A stretch of 64,000 nucleotides of DNA from Paenibacillus_Z sp042653205 (GCF_042653205.1 NZ_JBHSHY010000006.1:124001-188000), one strand, 5' to 3'; shown: positions 7,563-15,884, counted from the stretch's first letter. Notes: generated by a model not told the origin, from the sequence alone. Numbers and translations are program-made.

Positions 7563-8651
7563 GTGACGAATCGCGCGTACAACTTTAATGCCGGTCCGGC
7601 GGCCCTGCCGCTTGAAGTGCTGCAGCAGGCGCAGCAAGAGTTTATCGATTATGCGGGAACGGGCATGTCCATCATGGAAATGTCGCACCGCAGCGGCGTG
7701 TTCGAAAGCGTCAACGACGGAGCGCAAACGCTGCTTCGCGAATTGTTCGGCATTCCGAGCCATTATAAAGTGTTGTTCCTCCAGGGCGGCGCCAGCACAC
7801 AGTTCGCCATGATCCCGATGAACCTGCTGACCGCGGGCAAGACGGCCGCATTCGTGCATACCGGCAGCTGGGCGGAGAAGGCGTACAAAGAAGCGAAGCT
7901 GTTCGGCGAGACCGCGATCGTTGCGACGTCGGAAGCCGACAAATTCAACCGTATCCCAGCCTTAAGCGATATTCAGCTTCCGGCGAATGCCGCTTATCTC
8001 CATATCACGTCCAACGAAACGATCGAAGGCACGCAGTATGCCGCTTATCCGGATACCGGCGGCGTAACGCTCGTCGGCGACATGTCGAGCGACATCCTGA
8101 GCCGCCCGGTCGACGTCGGCAAGTTCGGCTTGATTTACGCCGGCGCGCAAAAGAACCTGGGACCTTCGGGCGTGACCATCGTCATCGTGCGCGAGGATCT
8201 TGTCGAATCGAGTCCGAAATCGCTGCCGACGATGCTCCGGTACGATACGCACGTCAAGAACAACTCCCTCTATAACACGCCGCCGTCCTTCTCGGTCTAC
8301 CTGGTCGGCCTGATGCTCCAATGGATCAAGAACAAAGGCGGCGTCGCCGCGATGGAGCAGTTCAACCGCGACAAAACGAAGCTGATCTACGACGCGATCG
8401 ATCACAGCGGCGGCTTCTACCGCGGCTTCGCGGATACGGGCAGCCGGTCGCTCATGAACATTACGTTCCGCCTCGGCACGGAAGAGCTCGAGAAGCAATT
8501 CGTCAAGGAATCCGAGCAGCGCGGTTTCGTGGGTCTGAAGGGCCACCGCAGCGTCGGCGGCTTGCGCGCCTCGACTTATAACGCCGTTCCATTCGAGAGC
8601 TGCAAGGCGCTGGCGGAGTTTATGAACGACTTTGCGAAGCGCAACGGCTAA
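7563..8651 (+). CDS. serC: Phosphoserine aminotransferase
   Basis: About 362 residues. A PLP enzyme that converts 3-phosphohydroxypyruvate to phosphoserine in serine synthesis. The N-terminus RAYNFNAGPAALPLEVL, SHRSGVFESV and LQGGASTQFAMIP are typical. The PLP-binding Lys197 lies in IYAGAQKNLGPSGV, and the C-terminus has GLKGHRSVGGLRASTYNA. Two GTG codons are possible starts (7557 and 7563). I chose 7563 because GGAG at 7550-7553 is then 9 nt away; the first would leave only 3 nt. Monocistronic with its own promoter and terminator. Confidence 0.95.
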   Translation: MTNRAYNFNAGPAALPLEVLQQAQQEFIDYAGTGMSIMEMSHRSGVFESVNDGAQTLLRELFGIPSHYKVLFLQGGASTQFAMIPMNLLTAGKTAAFVHTGSWAEKAYKEAKLFGETAIVATSEADKFNRIPALSDIQLPANAAYLHITSNETIEGTQYAAYPDTGGVTLVGDMSSDILSRPVDVGKFGLIYAGAQKNLGPSGVTIVIVREDLVESSPKSLPTMLRYDTHVKNNSLYNTPPSFSVYLVGLMLQWIKNKGGVAAMEQFNRDKTKLIYDAIDHSGGFYRGFADTGSRSLMNITFRLGTEELEKQFVKESEQRGFVGLKGHRSVGGLRASTYNAVPFESCKALAEFMNDFAKRNG

Positions 8652-8752
8652 GAAGGGGTGAAGCGTGTGGAACGGACTACGCGCGGCACGCGTCTCCAAT
8701 CGCTGTTGCAGTCTCATGCCTTTTAGTTCATGATGAAGAGAAGAACACAAAG

Positions 8753-8783
8753 AGACCGCCAGTCCCGGATGGACGGCGGTCTT
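8753..8783. terminator. Bidirectional terminator between serC and the convergent response regulator
   Basis: AGACCGCC-A-GTCC / GGAC-GGCGGTCT hairpin, with TTCT to the right and an A-rich stretch to the left (T-rich on the minus strand). Confidence 0.75.
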
Positions 8784-8808
8784 CTGATTGGATACACGTT
8801 CTCGCGGA

Positions 8809-9534
8809 TTAAGCCAGGGAGGAATCGACGGCGGTGCTGCTGCCGGGTCCGGACAGCTTGTAGCCGACGTTGCGTACGGTCATGATGTACTCCGGCGTAC
8901 GTGCGTTCTTCTCGATTTTGTCGCGAAGATGGCTGATGTGGACGTCGACGATGCGCGTGTCGCCGAGGAAGTGATAGTCCCAGACGCCGTGAAGCAGCTG
9001 CTGGCGGCTGAGCACCTTGCCCCGATGACGGCAAAGGAAGAGCAGCAGCTCGAATTCCTTCGGCGTCAATTCGACCGGCTTCCCGTCGATTTGCACTTCG
9101 CGCTGGTCCGCCAAGACCGACATCCGTCCGATTTCATGGACCACCTGCTCACGGGCGCCCGGCAACGCCTGCGTTCTGCGGAAGATGGCTTGAATGCGCG
9201 AGAGCAGCTCTTGCGGTGAGAATGGTTTTGTCATATAATCGTCAGCGCCGTTGTCGAGACCGGCAATCTTGTCCGTGACGTCTTGGAGCGCGGTTAACAT
9301 GATGATCGGAACGGCATTGTTTTGTTTGCGAAGCTCCCGGCATACTTGGATTCCGTCCATTTTCGGAAGCATGAGATCGAGAACGATGAGATCGGGACGA
9401 AACGGCTTCAAGAGGTCGAATACGGCCTCCCCATCTTGGACGCAGCGTACTTCATAGCCGGCCAGCTTCAGATTGAATTCCAGCAGCATGGAGATGGAAG
9501 GCTCGTCATCGACGATTAATATTTTCTTCTTCAT
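8809..9534 (-). CDS. PhoP-like OmpR-family response regulator (no adjacent kinase)
   Basis: 241 residues. Receiver domain with acidic residues in ILIVDDEPSIS, phospho-acceptor Asp53 (VLDLMLPKMDG) and Lys102 (DDYMTKPFSP). The DNA-binding winged helix has ELTPKEFELLLFLCRHRGKVLSRQQLL, DTRIVDVHISHLRDKIE and VRNVGYKL, which is close to PhoP/WalR-type regulators. ATG has an AAAGGAGAT site. No histidine kinase is adjacent on either side, so its partner must lie elsewhere or it acts without one. The protein ends in a short Ser/Ala tail. Confidence 0.93.
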   Translation of the reverse strand: MKKKILIVDDEPSISMLLEFNLKLAGYEVRCVQDGEAVFDLLKPFRPDLIVLDLMLPKMDGIQVCRELRKQNNAVPIIMLTALQDVTDKIAGLDNGADDYMTKPFSPQELLSRIQAIFRRTQALPGAREQVVHEIGRMSVLADQREVQIDGKPVELTPKEFELLLFLCRHRGKVLSRQQLLHGVWDYHFLGDTRIVDVHISHLRDKIEKNARTPEYIMTVRNVGYKLSGPGSSTAVDSSLA

Positions 9535-9646
9535 CGTTTATGATCTCCTTTTCGTGCAATGATAATTTTATTTTAAAGGCCGTATTTTCACAAAAGATTA
9601 AACAAGCGTAAAAGCTATGTAAAATATAGTGAGGTGTTAACAAGCA

Positions 9647-10111
9647 ATGGCATTCCATATCGTGCTTGTCGAACCGGAAATTCCGGCCAATACGGGCAAC
9701 ATCGCGCGCACCTGCGCCGCTACCGGCGCGATTCTGCACCTGGTGCGCCCGCTCGGGTTCCGTACCGACGACAAAACGCTGAAACGCGCGGGACTCGACT
9801 ACTGGTACGCCGTGGACGTCCGCTACCACGATTCCTTCGCGGAGCTGCAGGAGCAGTATCCGGAAGGCCGGTTCTTCTGCGCGAGCACGCGCAGTTCCAA
9901 GGTATATGCCGAGCATTCGTACCGGGACGGGGATTTCTTCGTCTTCGGCAAGGAGACGAAAGGGCTGCCGCAGTCGATTTTGGATGCGTATCCGGACACG
10001 TGCATTCGCGTGCCGATGACGGACAAGGTCCGCTCGCTGAATTTGTCGAATTCGGTCGCCATCGTCGTGTTCGAGGCGTTCCGTCAGCTCGGTTACCCGG
10101 GCTTGACGTGA
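9647..10111 (+). CDS. trmL: tRNA (cytidine(34)-2'-O)-methyltransferase TrmL (SPOUT family)
   Basis: 154 residues, the usual size. Adds a 2'-O-methyl group to the wobble nucleotide of tRNA-Leu isoacceptors using SAM. SPOUT/trefoil-knot signatures are visible: VLVEPEIPANTGNIARTCAATG at the N-terminus, FVFGKETKGLP in the middle, and IRVPMTDKVRSLNLSNSVAIVVFE forming the knot. ATG at 9647 has GAGGTG about 11 nt upstream. Divergent from the response regulator. Confidence 0.93.
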   Translation: MAFHIVLVEPEIPANTGNIARTCAATGAILHLVRPLGFRTDDKTLKRAGLDYWYAVDVRYHDSFAELQEQYPEGRFFCASTRSSKVYAEHSYRDGDFFVFGKETKGLPQSILDAYPDTCIRVPMTDKVRSLNLSNSVAIVVFEAFRQLGYPGLT

Positions 10112-10211
10112 TGCAGGGCCGCGGCTGCGCCGCATTTGCAGAATATTAAGCAATTATTAAACATTGCAGGATTAGCCAGGTTACTATCGAACCTTAGTAC
10201 GATGCGGAATC

Positions 10212-10233
10212 TGTCATCACATGATAGCTGACA
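10212..10233. promoter_or_regulatory. Inverted repeat upstream of the AbrB-like gene
   Basis: TGTCA (10212-10216) and TGACA (10229-10233) flank a second inner palindrome, ATCACATGAT. This is a possible autoregulatory operator 25 bp before the start codon. Confidence 0.35.
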
Positions 10234-10257
10234 AAATGCGACTACAGGAGATGTGTA

Positions 10258-10509
10258 ATGGTGAAACCGGCTGGCGTTGTGCGGAAAGTGGACCAACTCG
10301 GGCGTATCGTGCTGCCCAAGTCCCTTCGAAGAAGATATCAGATGAACGAAGGCGACCCCGTGGAGATTTTGGTGCAGGGGGATCATATTATTTTGGAGCG
10401 CTACCGTCCGCGCTGCGTGTTTTGCGGCGTACTGGACGATGTGCGGGAATTCAAGGAACGGTACCTGTGCGGCAAATGCATGTCGGAAATGGCGAAGCTT
10501 CGGCGGTAG
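10258..10509 (+). CDS. AbrB/SpoVT-type DNA-binding protein with C-terminal zinc ribbon
   Basis: 83 residues. Residues 4-48 form a swapped-hairpin AbrB domain (GVVRKVDQLGRIVLPKSLRRRYQMNEGDPVEILV), the fold of transition-state regulators. The C-terminal third carries Cys53-x2-Cys56 and Cys71-x2-Cys74 (CVFCG and CGKC), a likely zinc ribbon, which replaces the multimerisation tail of Bacillus AbrB. GGAGA lies just upstream of the start. Probably a transition-phase or sporulation-linked regulator; its targets are unknown. Confidence 0.88.
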   Translation: MVKPAGVVRKVDQLGRIVLPKSLRRRYQMNEGDPVEILVQGDHIILERYRPRCVFCGVLDDVREFKERYLCGKCMSEMAKLRR

Positions 10510-10562
10510 GCCCAGGACCGGCAAGCGGGAACTAACAAGAGGGAACTAACAAACAGGAACTA

Positions 10563-10610
10563 AAAAGAAGCTTTCGAACGCTGCCGAGGACAGCGCGAAA
10601 GCTTCTTTTT
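10563..10610 (+). terminator. Terminator after AbrB-like gene
   Basis: AAAGAAGCTTTCG / CGAAAGCTTCTTT hairpin with a T5 tail. It also faces the small minus-strand gene at 10635-10733. Confidence 0.85.
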
Positions 10611-10634
10611 ATACGGCGATGCATGCCGCTGCAA

Positions 10635-10733
10635 TTACATGCCTTTGGTCTTGTCGTCGTTGTAGGACGCCGTCAACATGGCGAGCAAGAACAAGACGGA
10701 GACGGTAATGACGATCAGAAAATTCACTGTCAT
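10635..10733 (-). CDS. Small single-span membrane protein, 32 residues
   Basis: Reads MTVNFLIVITVSVLFLLAMLTASY followed by NDDKTKGM. One strong hydrophobic helix spans about residues 4-22, with a short polar, charged tail. A GGGGG ribosome binding site sits 8 nt before the ATG, and TATAAT lies about 60 bp upstream on the same strand (10793-10798). The gene ends next to the terminator at 10563-10610. I do not recognise a named family. Size and layout resemble small membrane-complex subunits or regulators, but function is unknown. Codon-level integrity and signals make it a likely real gene. Confidence 0.65.
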   Translation of the reverse strand: MTVNFLIVITVSVLFLLAMLTASYNDDKTKGM

Positions 10734-10919
10734 AACGCTTACCCCCTAAGATGCCGTGGATATGGCTCCAAACTTCGCAAATACTCCCCCTCATTATACC
10801 CAACGAAACCCAAAAAGAAAACGTTCCAAGATGTGAACAAGTTGTTACAGCCGACGTAACATGTGGCGTCCGCCCGCCTTCCTGCGTACACTACAGCATG
10901 AGGGAAAGGGAGGGACGGC

Positions 10920-12245
10920 ATGATGGCCAACAAGCGATCTCGGATCGGAACGCGTGCCGGCGGCGTCCAACCGCTGGCGGAGCTGTTAGCGGAGCAATCG
11001 CCGGCGCGGCGGAGAGAGCGGCAGCACGGCGATCGGATATCCTTCGCGGGCGATTGGCCCGAGGAGGGCATCCCGTCCGTGCGGCGGGCAATAACGGAAG
11101 CAATCTTAACGGAAGAAAGCGATACGGAAGCAATCGCAACGGAAGCAAGCGATACGGAAGCAATCGCAACGGAGGCAGCCGATTCGGCGCTCGGGCGCCC
11201 GGGCGGCGAAGCTGCGGATGAAGACCGGCCGGCCCCATCGGCTTCGGAACGGCTCCGTGAGCTGCTCGCCGAGCGGCTGGCGGGCCATGGGCTGCCTGTC
11301 GAGGCTGGCAATCTCGCGATCTCGCCGCAGGGAGAGCCCGTCCTCGCCTGGATTGCGCGCGGGCTGCTTCGGCCGGGAGACGCGGTGCTCGTCGAAACGC
11401 CAGCCCCGCCGGCTTGTCTGCAGGCGTTCCGGTCCGCCGGCGCCGTCGTCGTGCACGTGCCTTGCGACGAGCACGGGATACGGCCCGAAGCGGCGGAGCG
11501 GCTTGCCGAAGCGCATCGGCCGAAGTTCGCGCACGTCATGCCCGCGCTCGGCCATCCGGCCGGCGGGGTATGGAGCGAGTCCCGGCGCGAAGCGCTGCTC
11601 GACGTCGGCCGCCGCTGCGGCATGCTGCTGCTGGAGGACGACGCGTACGGCGAATTGCGCTACGGCGAGGCCGAACGCGGGCGGAGCCTCTTCGCGATGA
11701 GCGCCGATGCGGCGGGAGGCGGCGTTATATACGCAGGCACGTTTGCCGCCGCGCTGGGGCCGGAGCTGTCGGTAGGCTGGGCGGCGGCCGAGCCGGGCCT
11801 CCTCGCGAGGCTCGATGCGGCTCCGCGGACGCCGGCCTCGGCCTCGAACGCCGGCGCGCATGCCGAGGAGGCACTCCTCCGCCTGCTGGCCGGGGGCGGG
11901 CTCGACGAGCTGCTGCGCCAGCTTAGTTTAACCTATAAGGAGCGAATGTATCGGTTAGATGCGCTGCTTCGCGAACGTAATTGGATCGACGCGGGCGCCT
12001 CGTGGACGGTGCCGAAGGGCGGTCCTTTCCTGTGGCTGGAGCTGCCGGAAGGGCTCGATGCCGAAGCGCTGCTGCGCGCCGCGGAGGCGAATGGCGTCGC
12101 CTTCGATCCCGGCACGCCGTTCTACGCCGCGGATCCGCCGCGAAATCGCCTCCGTCTAAGCGTCGCCGGCACGGCCGGCGACCGGCTGGGCGAAGGGGTT
12201 GCGCGCTTGGCCGAGGCGGTGGAGGCGTTTCTTGCCCGTTCGTAA
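10920..12245 (+). CDS. Degenerate class I/II aminotransferase-fold protein lacking the PLP lysine
   Basis: 441 residues. From about residue 100 it follows the fold type I aminotransferase/MocR pattern: RGLLRPGDAVLVETPAPPACLQAF, CGMLLLEDDAYGELRYG and a C-terminal Arg in NRLRLSVAG. Where active enzymes read GTFSK-x-L-x-P-G-L-R-x-G, this protein reads GTFAAALGPELSVGW, so the Schiff-base Lys is absent. The usual NPTG reads GHPAGG. No lysine lies nearby. Residues about 60-90 hold a 10-residue tandem repeat (DTEAIATEAS) where the YGDPxGxxxLR segment belongs. GGGAGGG precedes the ATG. Either a pseudoenzyme with a binding role or a gene in decay with an intact frame. Confidence 0.8.
   Translation: MMANKRSRIGTRAGGVQPLAELLAEQSPARRRERQHGDRISFAGDWPEEGIPSVRRAITEAILTEESDTEAIATEASDTEAIATEAADSALGRPGGEAADEDRPAPSASERLRELLAERLAGHGLPVEAGNLAISPQGEPVLAWIARGLLRPGDAVLVETPAPPACLQAFRSAGAVVVHVPCDEHGIRPEAAERLAEAHRPKFAHVMPALGHPAGGVWSESRREALLDVGRRCGMLLLEDDAYGELRYGEAERGRSLFAMSADAAGGGVIYAGTFAAALGPELSVGWAAAEPGLLARLDAAPRTPASASNAGAHAEEALLRLLAGGGLDELLRQLSLTYKERMYRLDALLRERNWIDAGASWTVPKGGPFLWLELPEGLDAEALLRAAEANGVAFDPGTPFYAADPPRNRLRLSVAGTAGDRLGEGVARLAEAVEAFLARS
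11121..11180 (+). repeat. 30-bp direct repeat inside the degenerate aminotransferase gene
   Basis: Two near-identical 30-bp units, each encoding DTEAIATEA(S/A), preceded by a diverged partial copy. The frame is kept. Confidence 0.8.
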
Positions 12246-12316
12246 TCGTCATCGATTGCATCTCTCCGATTCGATTGCCGCAATCTCTAGCCTGCGATTC
12301 CGGTCGCGAGAGCGAT

Positions 12317-12354
12317 AAAAGAGCGGCGTCCGCACGGGCGGGCGCCGCTCTTTC
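12317..12354. terminator. Bidirectional terminator
   Basis: AAAGAGCGGCG / CGCCGCTCTTT stem between the convergent aminotransferase-like and Rieske genes. Confidence 0.8.
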
Positions 12355-12381
12355 TACATTAATATGGCTTCGGAATTAGGA

Positions 12382-12702
12382 TCAGGTCCTGACGACGAAC
12401 CGCCCGTCTTCGATCTCGAGCGGCGTGCAGGCGAGCTGCTCGCCGGGAATGTTGGTCGCCTCCCCGGTAGCCAAGTCGAAGCACCAGTAATGGAGCGGAC
12501 AGACGAGCTCGTTCAGATGAGGACGGACCATGCCGCCGGCATGCGGGCAAATGGCGGAAATCAAATTATAACGCTGCGGCTCGCCGTCCTTGCGCGGCGC
12601 TTCCACGATATAGTGCGGTTCGTTGTCCACTTTCACGTGCGCGGGGAATGCGCCGAAGTCGTCCACGCTGCCGATGATTTTGACCGAATGCTGTTCGCTC
12701 AT
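12382..12702 (-). CDS. Rieske [2Fe-2S] domain protein
   Basis: 106 residues, consisting only of a Rieske domain. Cluster ligands are Cys52-x-His54 (ICPHAGG) and Cys68-x2-His71 (CPLHYWCFD). This resembles the soluble ferredoxin-type Rieske proteins that pass electrons to oxygenases or reductases. It starts with a 4-bp overlap on the end of the DUF2161 gene, so the two are translationally coupled. No oxygenase partner is nearby. Confidence 0.92.
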   Translation of the reverse strand: MSEQHSVKIIGSVDDFGAFPAHVKVDNEPHYIVEAPRKDGEPQRYNLISAICPHAGGMVRPHLNELVCPLHYWCFDLATGEATNIPGEQLACTPLEIEDGRFVVRT

Positions 12703-13466
12703 GATCCATGCTCTCCTTTATAAATGAGTTCGTTTCCGGCCGCCTGCCCGCCGGCGCGCTTTCGCTGCCAATCGTCCAGGATCGCTTCGTTGAGCTTGAC
12801 GGCCGCTTCGCCTTCGGGCCTCAGCCGGTAGAGGCCCCGCTCCACGCGCTGAAACCAGCCGTAATAGTCCTTCTGCAGAAACGGGCCGGCCCGGGCGACG
12901 TCCGCGTAGAGCGCCGCCTCGCGCGGCGACAGCATGCCGTGCCGGCTGATCGCCCAGGCGATGCGCAGCGCCTTTTCGCGATAAGCGGTTACAAGTTTGC
13001 GGTTGTTGCTGCCGCCCGTATTGTAATCGCCGCTGCGCTCGCGGAATTCGTTAAGCAGCCGCACCTGGCGCGCCCGCCGCTGCCCGCGCACCGGCGGATC
13101 GCCCGGCTGGCACAGCATCTCGATGACCGGCGGCTTCGTCTTGTAGAACGTGACGGTCATGAAGCCGATGCCGAGCATCCGGCACAGTTCCGTCAAGTCG
13201 CCGAAGCGCTGGTTGTGGGCGCCGGCCTTCTTGCGGTTGCGCTCCACGGCCAGGATGACGCTGCCGTTCAGCCGCAGCCGCTCGACGCCCTGCAGCAGCA
13301 GCGCGAGATTGAACGTCTTCTTCATTTCAACCAATACGGTATCTCCCGAATCGGGATGGATGGCGACCAGGTCGCAGTGCATGACTTCGCTCTTTACTTC
13401 GTAGCCCTGCGCCTCGAAGAACGCCTTGATCGGCGGGTACAGTTCCGTCTCGTGTTTGACGGCCAT
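12699..13466 (-). CDS. DUF2161 family protein, predicted PD-(D/E)xK nuclease-like fold
   Basis: 255 residues. The N-terminal half has a nuclease-like core: ELYPPIKAFFEAQGYEVKSEVMHCDLVAIHPDSGDTVLVEMKKTFNLALLLQGVER. Here D (CDLVA) and E-x-K (VEMKK) match the PD-(D/E)xK pattern. The C-terminal half (MLSPREAALYADV.. YGWFQRVERGLYRL) looks like a winged-helix region. Family function is not established. First gene of a two-gene unit with the Rieske gene. Confidence 0.8.
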   Translation of the reverse strand: MAVKHETELYPPIKAFFEAQGYEVKSEVMHCDLVAIHPDSGDTVLVEMKKTFNLALLLQGVERLRLNGSVILAVERNRKKAGAHNQRFGDLTELCRMLGIGFMTVTFYKTKPPVIEMLCQPGDPPVRGQRRARQVRLLNEFRERSGDYNTGGSNNRKLVTAYREKALRIAWAISRHGMLSPREAALYADVARAGPFLQKDYYGWFQRVERGLYRLRPEGEAAVKLNEAILDDWQRKRAGGQAAGNELIYKGEHGS

Positions 13467-13922
13467 TGCCCGTTCCCCCTTTCGCGCGGAGATTCTTTGG
13501 CGATTATATCATATTTGGACGCGTCCCTCAGCTATCTTCAAGCGGTGACATGGAGTGTCATTCATTTTTTGCGGCGGCAGGCCGGGGATCCGGTCGAATC
13601 CGCTCGGCGTTCGACATGGCCGCGCCAGGCTTGGAAACGCCTGCTGTCATTTGGGTTTTCGGCTCGGCCACCCGCGAAACGACGCTTGTTCGCCGCCGCG
13701 GCGCTTACGGCGTTTTTGTAAAAGCCGCCCGTATTCGCGACGGATTTTGTAGAAAACTTGTTTAAATTATTGGGCAACTTCCCTTAAGAAAGCGCATAGG
13801 ATTGTATTACTTCAATAAAAAATGCCGGGCAGCTTTAGAAGGCGGGACCCTAAGAAGACCCCCCCGCGACCCGCATGGCAGAGGCAAAGAGAAACACCGG
13901 GATGCACGAGAGGAGGTACGGC
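13467..13922. other. 456-bp gap between DUF2161 (-) and prkA (+)
   Basis: No convincing gene: the short open frames have no well-spaced ribosome binding site and no recognisable protein. The region is locally AT-rich near 13500-13510 and 13755-13830, compatible with divergent promoters. I could not identify a clear sigma-E site for prkA. Confidence 0.5.
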
Positions 13923-15818
13923 ATGGATATTTTGAAACGAATTTCGGAGTACAAGGCGGAAAGTGAGAAGCTGGCTTGGCAGGGCTCTTTCAAGGATTAC
14001 ATCGAGTTGCTGAAGCAGGATCCAACTCCGGCCATGACTGCGCATGCTCGTGTCTATGAAATGATTGAGTCGTTCGGGGTGGTGGATGACGGTTCGCACA
14101 AGAAATACAAGTTTTTCGAACAAGAGATATTCGGCTTGGATCGTGCCGTCGAGAAACTGGTAGAGGAATATTTCCATTCATCGGCTCGCCGGTTGGATGT
14201 GCGCAAACGGATTTTGCTGCTCATGGGACCCGTCAGCGGGGGCAAATCCACCATCGTCACGATGCTCAAACGAGGACTCGAGCAGTTCTCGCGTACTCCT
14301 AAAGGCGCCGTCTATGCCATTAAGGGCTGCCCGATGCACGAAGACCCGCTTCATCTCGTTCCGAACGAGCTTCGGCCGGAGGCCGAGCGCGAGCTCGGGG
14401 TCCGCATCGAGGGCAACTTGTGCCCGTCCTGCCAGATGCGCCTGAAGACAGAATACGGCGGCGAAATCGAGAACGTCCAGGTCGAACGCGTGCTTATCTC
14501 CGAAGAAAACCGCGTCGGCATCGGCACGTTCAGCCCTTCCGATCCGAAATCGCAGGATATCGCCGACCTGACCGGCAGCATCGACTTCTCGACCATCACG
14601 GAGTTCGGCTCCGAATCCGATCCGCGGGCATACCGGTTCGACGGCGAGCTGAACAAGGCGAACCGCGGCCTGATGGAATTCCAGGAGATGCTAAAGTGCG
14701 ACGAGAAGTTTCTGTGGAACCTGCTCTCGCTGACGCAGGAGGGCAATTTCAAGGCGGGCCGCTTCGCGCTGATCTCGGCGGATGAGCTCATCGTCGCGCA
14801 CACGAACGAGACGGAGTACAAATCGTTCATCGCCAACAAGAAGAACGAGGCGCTCCAGTCGCGGATGATCGTCATGCCGATCCCGTATAATCTCAAAGTG
14901 TCCGAGGAAGAGAAAATCTACAATAAACTAATCGGCCAGAGCGACATGAAGCATATCCATATCGCCCCGCATTCGCTGCGGTCGGCCGCGATCTTCTCGA
15001 TCCTGACCCGGCTCAAGGAGACGAAGAAGCAGGGCATGGACCTCGTCAAGAAGATGCGCATGTACGACGGCGAGGAAGTGGAAGGCTACAAGGAAGCCGA
15101 CCTCAAGGAGATGCAGAGCGAATACATCGAAGAGGGCATGTCGGGCATCGACCCGCGCTACGTCATTAACCGGATCTCGAGCGCCCTCATCAAGCAGGAC
15201 CTCTCGTGCATCAACGCGCTCGACGTGCTGCGCGCCCTGAAGGACGGTCTGGATCAGCATCCGTCCATCACGAAGGACGAACGCGAACGGTACCTGAACT
15301 TCATCTCGGTTGCGCGCAAAGAGTACGACGGCCTGGCGAAGAAGGAAGTGCAGAAGGCGTTCGTCTACTCCTTCGAAGAATCGGCGCGGACGCTGTTCGA
15401 GAACTACCTCGACAACATCGAGTCGTACTGCAACTGGACGAAGATCAAGGATCCGCTGACGGGCGAGGAAATGGATCCGGATGAGCGCCTCATGCGGTCC
15501 ATCGAGGAGCAGATCGGCGTATCCGAGAACGCGAAGAAGGCGTTCCGCGAGGAGATTCTGATCCGCATCTCGTCGTACTCCCGCAAGGGCAAGAAGTTCG
15601 ACTATTTCAGCCACGAACGGCTGCGGGAAGCGATCGAGAAGAAGCTGTTCACCGACTTGAAGGACATCGTCAAGATCACGACGTCGACCAAGACGCCGGA
15701 CGAAAAGCAGCTGAAGCGGATCAACGAGGTGTCGAAGCGGCTGATCGACGAGCACGGCTACTGCCCGGTTTGCTCGAATGAGCTGCTCCGGTACGTAGGC
15801 AGCCTGCTCAACCGTTAA
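13923..15818 (+). CDS. prkA: PrkA family AAA+/serine protein kinase
   Basis: 631 residues, the same length as Bacillus subtilis PrkA. I chose the ATG at 13923 (MDILKRISEYKAESEKLAWQG) because GGAGG lies 7 nt before it; a longer frame from 13875 lacks such a site. The AAA+ domain has Walker A GPVSGGKST with Lys108, and the C-terminal part carries the kinase-like PrkA domain. A CPxC-like pair (NLCPSCQM) is seen. In Bacillus PrkA acts in the mother cell during sporulation, and ATPase/protease activity has also been reported. It forms a functional trio with YhbH (DUF444) and SpoVR, both present further along this window on the other strand. Confidence 0.96.
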   Translation: MDILKRISEYKAESEKLAWQGSFKDYIELLKQDPTPAMTAHARVYEMIESFGVVDDGSHKKYKFFEQEIFGLDRAVEKLVEEYFHSSARRLDVRKRILLLMGPVSGGKSTIVTMLKRGLEQFSRTPKGAVYAIKGCPMHEDPLHLVPNELRPEAERELGVRIEGNLCPSCQMRLKTEYGGEIENVQVERVLISEENRVGIGTFSPSDPKSQDIADLTGSIDFSTITEFGSESDPRAYRFDGELNKANRGLMEFQEMLKCDEKFLWNLLSLTQEGNFKAGRFALISADELIVAHTNETEYKSFIANKKNEALQSRMIVMPIPYNLKVSEEEKIYNKLIGQSDMKHIHIAPHSLRSAAIFSILTRLKETKKQGMDLVKKMRMYDGEEVEGYKEADLKEMQSEYIEEGMSGIDPRYVINRISSALIKQDLSCINALDVLRALKDGLDQHPSITKDERERYLNFISVARKEYDGLAKKEVQKAFVYSFEESARTLFENYLDNIESYCNWTKIKDPLTGEEMDPDERLMRSIEEQIGVSENAKKAFREEILIRISSYSRKGKKFDYFSHERLREAIEKKLFTDLKDIVKITTSTKTPDEKQLKRINEVSKRLIDEHGYCPVCSNELLRYVGSLLNR

Positions 15819-15850
15819 TCCGCCGGCCCGAACGGAACATGGCCATGAAA

Positions 15851-15884
15851 AACCGCAGCATGCGTCGCAGCATGCTGCGGTTTT
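15851..15884 (+). terminator. Terminator after prkA
   Basis: AACCGCAGCATGC / GCATGCTGCGGTT perfect stem followed by TTTTG. Confidence 0.88.

Noticed and set aside
10832..10849. GlnR/TnrA-like box TGTGA..TTACA between the small membrane gene and the aminotransferase-like gene
   Set aside because: The half-sites are 8 bp apart, not the 7 bp that GlnR and TnrA need.
13562..13777. 71-residue minus-strand frame in the prkA upstream gap
   Set aside because: TTG start with the ribosome binding site too close, no recognisable protein, overlapping frames on the other strand equally long.
13760..13922. Sigma-E promoter for prkA
   Set aside because: Elements such as CATAGGAT near 13796 have no fitting -35 at 13-15 bp; I did not call one.
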